From Clostridiales bacterium UBA4821 (lineage in GTDB: Bacteria; Bacillota; Clostridia; Acetivibrionales; UBA4821): DNA of 6,294 nt. The notes beneath the pieces were generated by a model. That model saw only the letters and a list, made by a program, of their open reading frames with translations, did no database searches and had not been told where the DNA came from. Below are positions 3,292-6,294 of the stretch, in pieces. The stretch lies in the NCBI GenBank assembly GCA_002402315.1, contig DHFP01000159.1:1-6294 (forward strand), read 5' to 3'. A program made the position numbers and the translations under genes. Positions within the stretch are counted from its first letter, which is position 1; every line of letters starts with the position of its first letter.

Positions 3292-6156
3292 ATGTACCCA
3301 AAATTACATAGAAAGATTTCGATTTTAATACTGGTGGTATTTATTCTAACCACATATTTGACTCCGCTAGCCTATGCAGTTTCATCTGATGAAATAATTT
3401 GGGAGGAACGTTCTTCAGAAGTTATTACCTCGGGTGTAACTCATGAAAAGATTAAGCGTTTCCTGACTTCAGGCTGGTTAAACATAAACATAATGAAAGT
3501 AGACCTAACCAATCCTTATATTAAGCTGGACTTGCTCACTTCTCCGGAAGGTATCAGTACCCTGGCTAATGTTAAAACCATGGCTGAATCATCAGGTGCC
3601 GTTGCTGCAATAAACGCGGACTTCTTCGACAAATTTTCAAACCCAAACAGGACTGATAGCAGTGGCTATCCAATTGGCTTTAACATGAAGTCAGGTAGTA
3701 TTGTCAGTACACCACACTATGAAGGGGGTAAGTTCGCTAGTTTTTCCATGGACAACCTTAAAAATATTCTGTATTCGTATGTTGCCCAAACCATCACTCT
3801 GACTGCTCCAAACGGGAGCCAGATCAAAATTGGAGATATCAATAAGATTTCAAACCACTATAAATATCCGATAATCTATAATAAGTTCTGGAATAAGTAC
3901 TCTATTGGCTCCAGCGAGAAGTTCCCTGATATGGTAGAAATGGTTGTAAATAATGGTGCTGTTACAGAAATCCGCTCGGGTCTTCCGCCGGTAGAGATTC
4001 CTGATAATGGTTACGTGGTAAGTGCAAGATTAGAAGGCGCAAAGTCTATTGTTGATACATTCCATGTTGGTGACTCTGTACAGTTAGACATTCATACAAC
4101 TCCGGATTTGGGCAGCCAGGATTTTGCAATTGGCGGAGGTGCCTTACTTATAAAAGACGGTCATACAGTACCGCTCACTCACAACATATCCGGACTTCAC
4201 CCCCGGTCAGCAATTGGAACATCCGGGAACAATAAATACCTTTACATGGTTACAGTTGATGGCCGCCAAACCCTCAGCCAGGGTGTTACCTTAGATGGAT
4301 TGGCAAATATTATGCTGGAAATTGGCGCATCCAATGCCATCAACTTTGACGGCGGCGGTTCAACAACCCTGGTTGAAAGATTGCCAGCTTCAACAAATAT
4401 TGGAGTAGTAAACTCACCATCAGATTCCGGTTTGCGTAAAGTAATAGATTCTCTTGGCGTATTCACTACAGCACCCCAGGGAACCCTTAATGGTTTGATA
4501 ATAGATACAATTGACACAAATATATTTGCTGTTACAAAGCGTAAGTTCATGGTCAGGGGTTATGATGAGTATTATAATCCTGTTCAGCTTGATCCTGCAC
4601 AGGTATCCTGGAAGCTCTCCGGTATCAAAGGCAGTTTCGAAAATAATATATTAACTGCTCAGGAGGTTGGAGAAGGCACTGTAACTGCATCAGTTGGAAG
4701 TATTACAAATAGCATACCGGTCAGCATTTTGAGTCCGCCTGTTGAAATAAGTATGTCCCCTAGAGTAATAAAAACCTCTGTAGGGAAACATGTTAATTTC
4801 TCAATAAAGGGAAAAAACAAGAATGGTTATTATGCTGTCATTGACCCATCAAGCTTAAAATGGACACTGACAAATGATATTGTCTCTTTTGCAGACAACA
4901 CTTTCACAGCTGAACGCAAGGGTAATGCCATAGTCTCCTGTTCGTTGGATCAGGTAACTGCATTTGCAGGTATTTCAGTATCAGGTGAAGCAGCCTTTGT
5001 CATTCAGCCTTGCGAAGAACCGGTAGTAACCTTTAAGAGTTATCCTTCTGAAGTAATTGGAGAAGCAGCCGTGTCCTCCGAACAAAAACATTCGGGCTCT
5101 GCATCATACAAACTTTCATATGACTTTACCACAACAGATAAAACCCGGGCGGCTTATATGGCTTTCCCTGAAAAGTCAATTAATATAGATGAGAATACTA
5201 CTGATATCGGTCTTTGGATATATAACCCATCACCAAAATCCGACTGGCTTAAGGCTCAACTGATTGATTCCAATGGGTCAACCCATTTGATTGATATATC
5301 AAGGGATCTGTCATGGACAGGCTGGAAATTCATCAAGATGCCATTGGATGAAGACCTGCCAAGGCCGTTACAGCTAAGCAGGATGTATACCGTGCAGATT
5401 GAACCGTCCATCAAATCATTGGGTGAGATTTATATTGACGATATAACATTGTATTCAAAAACCGTTGAACAGCTAAATCCGTCTGATATACCGGCAAACA
5501 TAACCCTGCTGGACTCCGCAGAAAAAGAAGTCACTTTCAAGAGTAATGCAGAATCTTTCCAGTTTGCAGTAGTTGGTAAGATTGGGCCTACAAAAACGCT
5601 CTTAGATAAGATATATATGCAAAAATTAACTGAGTATATGAATAATAAGGTTGAACTTTCTGCATTAGCAGGCAGTATAAATAATGAGTTCTATAAATCT
5701 GTAAAAAAACCGGTAGTTACTTCTATGAATGGAAATTCAACCTACACCTATAAGAACAGCACCTTTATTTCCCTTGATAATTCAAAGGGCAGTATTAGAA
5801 AGACAGATTACAAGCAGTGGAAATGGTTTGCCTCGGAAATGGATAAGGTGAAAACCGATAATGTATTTATACTCCTTCCCCAGATAGTAAGCAAAAATGA
5901 CTCCTCCGACCCATACGAAGCTGAGTTATTCCAAAGTATAATCACTGACTATCGCAAGAAGACAAAGAGAAATGTCTGGGTAATCTCAGGAGGTAATGAC
6001 AGCCGTGTGTCAATTGAGAGAGGTACCCGAAATGCCTCAACCGCAGGCATAGCTCAAAATGCACCGGATGTTCCAACCTACCTTGACCAGTCAAAATATA
6101 TACTCATGACCGTAAAAGGCAAGGAGATAACCTATCAGATAAAGAATTTGTTTTGA
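3292..6156 (+). CDS. Secreted phosphodiester glycosidase (NAGPA) domain protein with degenerate phosphoesterase tail
   Basis: A 954-aa exported protein. A signal peptide (1-29, cleavage after AYA) leads to an NAGPA/DUF2233 domain (about 45-395) with the family motifs AAINADFF (105-112), HPRSAIG (303-309), VDGRQ (322-326) and NFDGGGST (351-358). This family cleaves sugar-1-phosphodiester bonds; in bacteria the target is likely a surface or secreted glycan, here unknown. Two Ig-like (BIG-type) domains follow (about 398-480 and 481-565), then a carbohydrate-binding-like jelly roll (about 570-723) ending EIYIDDITLYSK. Residues about 740-954 follow the pattern of a calcineurin-like phosphoesterase, but each metal-binding position seems replaced: VVGKIGP, ALAGSIN, SMNGNST, LLPQIVS and ISGGNDS. 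No sortase signal, SLH domain or membrane anchor is seen, so it is probably released or held by its binding domains. Start and ribosome site are clear. The glycosidase call is firm; the accessory domain calls are approximate. Confidence 0.9.
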   Translation: MYPKLHRKISILILVVFILTTYLTPLAYAVSSDEIIWEERSSEVITSGVTHEKIKRFLTSGWLNINIMKVDLTNPYIKLDLLTSPEGISTLANVKTMAESSGAVAAINADFFDKFSNPNRTDSSGYPIGFNMKSGSIVSTPHYEGGKFASFSMDNLKNILYSYVAQTITLTAPNGSQIKIGDINKISNHYKYPIIYNKFWNKYSIGSSEKFPDMVEMVVNNGAVTEIRSGLPPVEIPDNGYVVSARLEGAKSIVDTFHVGDSVQLDIHTTPDLGSQDFAIGGGALLIKDGHTVPLTHNISGLHPRSAIGTSGNNKYLYMVTVDGRQTLSQGVTLDGLANIMLEIGASNAINFDGGGSTTLVERLPASTNIGVVNSPSDSGLRKVIDSLGVFTTAPQGTLNGLIIDTIDTNIFAVTKRKFMVRGYDEYYNPVQLDPAQVSWKLSGIKGSFENNILTAQEVGEGTVTASVGSITNSIPVSILSPPVEISMSPRVIKTSVGKHVNFSIKGKNKNGYYAVIDPSSLKWTLTNDIVSFADNTFTAERKGNAIVSCSLDQVTAFAGISVSGEAAFVIQPCEEPVVTFKSYPSEVIGEAAVSSEQKHSGSASYKLSYDFTTTDKTRAAYMAFPEKSINIDENTTDIGLWIYNPSPKSDWLKAQLIDSNGSTHLIDISRDLSWTGWKFIKMPLDEDLPRPLQLSRMYTVQIEPSIKSLGEIYIDDITLYSKTVEQLNPSDIPANITLLDSAEKEVTFKSNAESFQFAVVGKIGPTKTLLDKIYMQKLTEYMNNKVELSALAGSINNEFYKSVKKPVVTSMNGNSTYTYKNSTFISLDNSKGSIRKTDYKQWKWFASEMDKVKTDNVFILLPQIVSKNDSSDPYEAELFQSIITDYRKKTKRNVWVISGGNDSRVSIERGTRNASTAGIAQNAPDVPTYLDQSKYILMTVKGKEITYQIKNLF

Positions 6157-6174
6157 TATTTTTTACGTCATTCC

Positions 6175-6222
6175 TTAATGCCATCTTGAGCTATGGAATT
6201 CCATAACTCAAGATGGCATTAA
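6175..6222 (+). terminator. 48-nt near-perfect palindrome, probable terminator
   Basis: A 16-bp perfect stem (6175-6190 with 6207-6222), one C/A mismatch, then a further self-complementary TATGGAATTCCATA (6192-6205). It starts 19 nt after the glycosidase stop. The tail ATATTT is only weakly T-rich, so it may act as a terminator or as an RNA 3'-end stabiliser. Confidence 0.65.
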
Positions 6223-6246
6223 TATTTACAAATATAGGGCAAATGC

Positions 6247-6294
6247 ATGTTAACACCATTAATTGATTTAATACGGCGAATTCATGAAGCAAAA
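6247..6294 (+). CDS. Possible start of a gene running off the right edge
   Basis: An ATG at 6247 opens sixteen codons (MLTPLIDLIRRIHEAK) that remain open to the window edge. AGGG (6236-6239) lies 7 nt upstream, a plausible ribosome site. The peptide looks like an amphipathic helix but is too short to identify. The frame could be chance. Confidence 0.35.
   Translation, partial: MLTPLIDLIRRIHEAK

Noticed and set aside
4242..4550. Minus-strand open frame inside the glycosidase gene
   Set aside because: It is antisense to the NAGPA active-site region, which explains its length.

Overview
The window comes from a low-GC Gram-positive bacterium, most likely a member of the Clostridia. The base composition is AT-rich, Shine-Dalgarno sites are strong (AGGAGG, GGAGG, AGGGGG), the secreted protein has a Gram-positive type signal peptide, and the protein families fit that group. 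The genus cannot be fixed from this sequence alone. No recognised defence or biosynthetic system is present. The interest lies in genome wear around a small transposase element, two broken genes, and an apparently dead enzyme domain inside a large secreted protein.

Left part, minus strand (10-1686): an intact gene for an envelope thiol-disulfide protein, with an N-terminal thioredoxin-like domain (CHSC), a long charged linker and a CcdA/DsbD-like membrane domain. Directly upstream, 27 nt away, is the last 37 codons of what looks like a YraQ/ArsP-type (DUF318) permease. Its 5' part is missing. The two were probably an operon.

Middle part, minus strand (1688-2772): a REP-associated tyrosine (Y1/HUH) transposase gene lies between perfect 17-bp inverted repeats (1688-1704 and 2569-2585) and abuts the permease remnant. 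Upstream of it is a complete tRNA-Pro(UGG) unit with promoter, encoded CCA and terminator.

Right part, plus strand (2728-6294): an AT-rich intergenic stretch carries a predicted promoter and a short palindrome headed by GTAG on the minus strand, a REP-like layout. It is followed by a decayed ttcA-like gene with a frameshift and internal deletions. The stop of that pseudogene overlaps the ribosome binding site of a 954-residue secreted protein. That protein has a phosphodiester glycosidase (NAGPA) domain, two Ig-like domains, a carbohydrate-binding-like jelly roll and a C-terminal domain resembling a calcineurin-like phosphoesterase without its metal ligands. A 48-nt near-perfect palindrome, probably its terminator, follows, and a possible new reading frame runs off the right edge.

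Functionally, the left genes concern redox chemistry at the membrane and the right gene concerns extracellular glycan chemistry. Nothing ties the two together beyond proximity.
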